64,000 nucleotides of DNA from Clostridiales bacterium (lineage in GTDB: Bacteria > Bacillota > Clostridia > Oscillospirales > Ruminococcaceae): NCBI GenBank assembly GCA_019423685.1, contig JAHZAY010000009.1, forward strand, positions 43,219 through 107,218, in the 5' to 3' direction. How positions within the stretch are numbered: position 1 is the first letter of the stretch; each line of letters opens with the position of its first letter. Both the position numbers and the translations under genes were made by a program. Of this stretch, positions 62,246-64,000 are shown one piece after another. Under the pieces are notes generated by a model. The model was not told where the DNA came from. It worked only from the letters and a program-made list of their open reading frames with translations, and searched no databases.

Positions 62246-62805
62246 GACTCAATACGCTGGGCATTGCCCACAAGGTGATTGCGGAGCAGGTGAAGCCCGG
62301 GGACTTTTGCATCGACGCCACAGCTGGCCGCGGCCACGATACCGCTTTTTTGTGCGAGCTGGTGGGCGAACAGGGGCGGGTGATCGCCCTGGATATTCAG
62401 CAGGAGGCGGTGGATTCCACCCGCGCACTGCTCAAAGAAAAGGGATATGACAGCATCGCACAGGTCTATCTCGACAGCCACAGCAACATGGACCGCTATG
62501 CGCAGGAGGGAAGCGTCGACTGCATCACCTTTAATTTTGGCTATCTGCCCGGTGGCGATCACAACATCTTCACCACCCCTGCGACCAGCATCCCGGCGAT
62601 CGAAAAGGGACTGAAATTGCTCAAGCCAAATGGTTTGATGAGTTTGTGCGTCTATTATGGAGGGGACAGCGGCTTTGAGGAAAAGGATGCACTGATGGAC
62701 TTTTTCAGGACGATCGACTCGAAGAGCTACACCGTTTTGATTACCGAATTTGGCAACCGCCCAAACAATCCTCCGATACCGGTCTTTATTTTAAAAAGAA
62801 TATAA
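62239..62805 (+). CDS. class I SAM-dependent methyltransferase, MnmM/YtqB-like
   Basis: A 188-residue Rossmann-fold methyltransferase. The SAM-binding motif I DATAGRGHDTAFL is at about 26-38, an acidic loop ALDIQ follows, and FNFGYLPGGDH is the catalytic-region motif. The short length and these motifs fit YtqB, recently known as MnmM, which methylates the wobble uridine of tRNA; this is recalled, not checked. The frame is open upstream, but GGGAGGGG marks the ATG at 62239. The alternative is another rRNA methyltransferase. Confidence 0.82.
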   Translation: MLRLNTLGIAHKVIAEQVKPGDFCIDATAGRGHDTAFLCELVGEQGRVIALDIQQEAVDSTRALLKEKGYDSIAQVYLDSHSNMDRYAQEGSVDCITFNFGYLPGGDHNIFTTPATSIPAIEKGLKLLKPNGLMSLCVYYGGDSGFEEKDALMDFFRTIDSKSYTVLITEFGNRPNNPPIPVFILKRI

Positions 62806-62811
62806 AATAGC

Positions 62812-62851
62812 AAAAGTGGGAGCTTTTTTTTAAAAAAGCTCCCACTTTTAG
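62812..62851 (+). terminator. intrinsic terminator
   Basis: AAAAGTGGGAGCTTTTTT pairs with AAAAAAGCTCCCACTTTT. Confidence 0.92.
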
Positions 62852-63184
62852 TGCGCGAAAAGGGTAAACGGAGAAGGGAAAATAGACGATAGGAATTTTG
62901 CAACCAATTCGACCAAAGGGAAAATGATGTTGTTCATATCGCTTAAATTGTGAGTGGGAAAAGCACAAAAAAGTCAATAAAAGAAATAAACCGATCGAAA
63001 AAATAAACGAAACGATGAAAAAACAATTGAAAATAACAATTTGTCAATCCTTCGGAAAATGTTTATTCTTTAGTATGCAAACGGTGACGGCTGTGCAGGA
63101 AAGAGAGAAAGCTCTTTTGGGCTAAGAGCGGTAAATTTTCCGGACAGCCTCATCAGGAAAGAAAGGTCATAAGGAGAAATGAAA
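62852..63184 (+). other. intergenic region before the rhodanese gene
   Basis: About 330 AT-rich bases with no gene. It holds the promoter at 63041-63069 and a leader of roughly 110 nt ending in AAGGAG. Confidence 0.5.
63041..63069 (+). promoter_or_regulatory. promoter of the rhodanese gene
   Basis: TTGTCA at 63041-63046 and TATTCT at 63064-63069, 17-bp spacer. Confidence 0.5.
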
Positions 63185-64000
63185 ATGGAAAAGAAAAAGA
63201 TCGGTGTCAAACTGCTCGTTGCAGCTCTGATTCTCTCCATGAGCATCGGCGCAATGCCAGTATATGCCGCCCAGGTACAGACAGATGCATCTGTTCAGCA
63301 GCAAACACAGCAGGAAAGCAGCGTTGCTGAAAAGGCTGCTCACTACTTTGCAAACTTCCCGGCAGACAAACACGTCGTGTCGGCTGCCTCTTTTCTGGAA
63401 AAGGTAGCGGCAGGCGAGGACATCTGCGTATTGGATATTCGCTCGGCGGATGATTATGCTGCCGGTCATGTCCAGGGCGCAATCAACGTCCCATACGGCG
63501 TTGCAGTTGCTGAGTCGCTCGAAAAGATTCCGGACGACATCCCGGTTATGGTTTACTGCTACAGCGGCCAGACTGCTTCCCAGACCATCGCCCTGCTCAA
63601 CCTTGCTGGCAAGAACGCCTACAATGTCAGCGGCGGGTTTAATAACGGCATCTCCAAAGAGCAGGCCGCTTCCGGTTTGATGACCACCGAGGAGAGCACC
63701 TTCGGTGAGGAAAGCTATGCGGTGGATGCGGATGTACAGCAGGCGATGGTGGAATACTACACCGTTGCTGCGGAAAATGGCAGCTTCAACATGAGCGCTG
63801 AGGCGGTGAAGAATACCTTGCAGGACGAGGACTATTATCTGGTAGACCTTCGCTCCGAAAACGACTATCTGAAGTCCCACATCTCCGGTGCAAAGCAGAA
63901 CATTCCATTTGGAAAGGGAATGGAGACTGCCCTTGCAAAACTGCCGAAAGATAAAAAGATCGTATTCCAGTGCTACAGCGGCCAGACCGCTTCCCAGACG
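63185..64000 (+). CDS. secreted tandem-rhodanese protein (3' end outside window)
   Basis: The first 272 codons of a longer gene. A signal peptide (KKK then a hydrophobic stretch, likely cleaved after PVYA, residue 28) and a Gln-rich linker precede two rhodanese domains: the first at about 63-160 with DIRSADDYAAGHVQGAINVP and active-site C125 in CYSGQTAS, the second from about 203 with DLRSENDYLKSHISGA and C263 in the same loop. Both active-site cysteines are kept. Rhodaneses move sulfane sulfur; outside an anaerobe's cell this could handle polysulfide or thiosulfate, but that is inference. ATG 63179 is an alternative start. Confidence 0.85.
   Translation, partial: MEKKKIGVKLLVAALILSMSIGAMPVYAAQVQTDASVQQQTQQESSVAEKAAHYFANFPADKHVVSAASFLEKVAAGEDICVLDIRSADDYAAGHVQGAINVPYGVAVAESLEKIPDDIPVMVYCYSGQTASQTIALLNLAGKNAYNVSGGFNNGISKEQAASGLMTTEESTFGEESYAVDADVQQAMVEYYTVAAENGSFNMSAEAVKNTLQDEDYYLVDLRSENDYLKSHISGAKQNIPFGKGMETALAKLPKDKKIVFQCYSGQTASQT

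Overview
The window looks like a chromosomal segment of a moderately GC-rich anaerobic Firmicute, most likely a clostridial gut-type bacterium of the Oscillospirales. This is inferred from gene content: a trimeric NAD-linked [FeFe] hydrogenase, a DnaD/DnaI-type primosome pair, HelD, a YtaF-like protein, a split PurH with an archaeal-type IMP cyclohydrolase, strong AGGAGG ribosome sites, and sigma-A promoters almost all spaced by 17 bp. No phage, insertion sequence, CRISPR array or plasmid gene is seen. The only mobile-looking DNA is palindromic intergenic repeats.

Layout. 1-1.4 kb: end of a membrane protein gene, then galM. 2-7.9 kb: an oppABCDF peptide importer operon; 8.2-10.2 kb: a second, orphan OppA-like lipoprotein under a promoter with the same two boxes. 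10.3-11.7 kb: a small membrane protein and an HAD phosphatase gene interrupted by one in-frame TGA. 12-15.6 kb: hydrogenase operon with a possible Rex site. 15.6-19.1 kb: LysR regulator divergent from an Asp/Glu racemase, then an NfeD/SPFH membrane pair. 19.2-27.7 kb: purine cluster purE-C-F-M-N, IMP cyclohydrolase, AICAR transformylase, purD, behind a 530-nt structured leader with two promoters. 27.7-28.3 kb: palindromic repeat region. 28.3-34 kb: MATE exporter, YtaF-like protein, tRNA-Ser with tandem repeat units, gamma-carbonic anhydrase-like protein, PHP phosphoesterase and small unknowns. 34.1-38.1 kb: DnaD, DnaI-like loader, nucleotidyltransferase, MscS channel. 38.1-43.1 kb: ClpC-type ATPase, a Cys-rich 64-residue protein, FtsH. 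43.4-50.3 kb: histidine degradation hutH-hutU-ftcD-hutI-fchA. 50.5-54.3 kb: HelD helicase and glyA. 54.3-61.4 kb: glycine cleavage operon gcvT-gcvH-gcvPA-gcvPB-lplA-lpdA behind a glycine riboswitch. 61.7-64 kb: flavin-binding protein, MnmM/YtqB-like methyltransferase and a secreted tandem rhodanese cut by the window end.

How it fits together. Much of the window concerns amino-acid fermentation and folate one-carbon units. Peptides enter through Opp. Histidine is broken to glutamate with its formimino carbon passed to THF. Glycine and serine feed methylene-THF through Gcv and GlyA. PurN and AICAR transformylase use formyl-THF. The hydrogenase can dispose of NADH as H2.

The most noteworthy items are the TGA-interrupted HAD gene, the structured pur leader, the two copies of a palindrome-mosaic repeat at 27.9 and 45.3 kb, the tRNA-Ser-linked tandem units, the opp leader terminator hairpin and the riboswitch with a degenerate second aptamer. 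I did not find a clear new defence or biosynthetic system.
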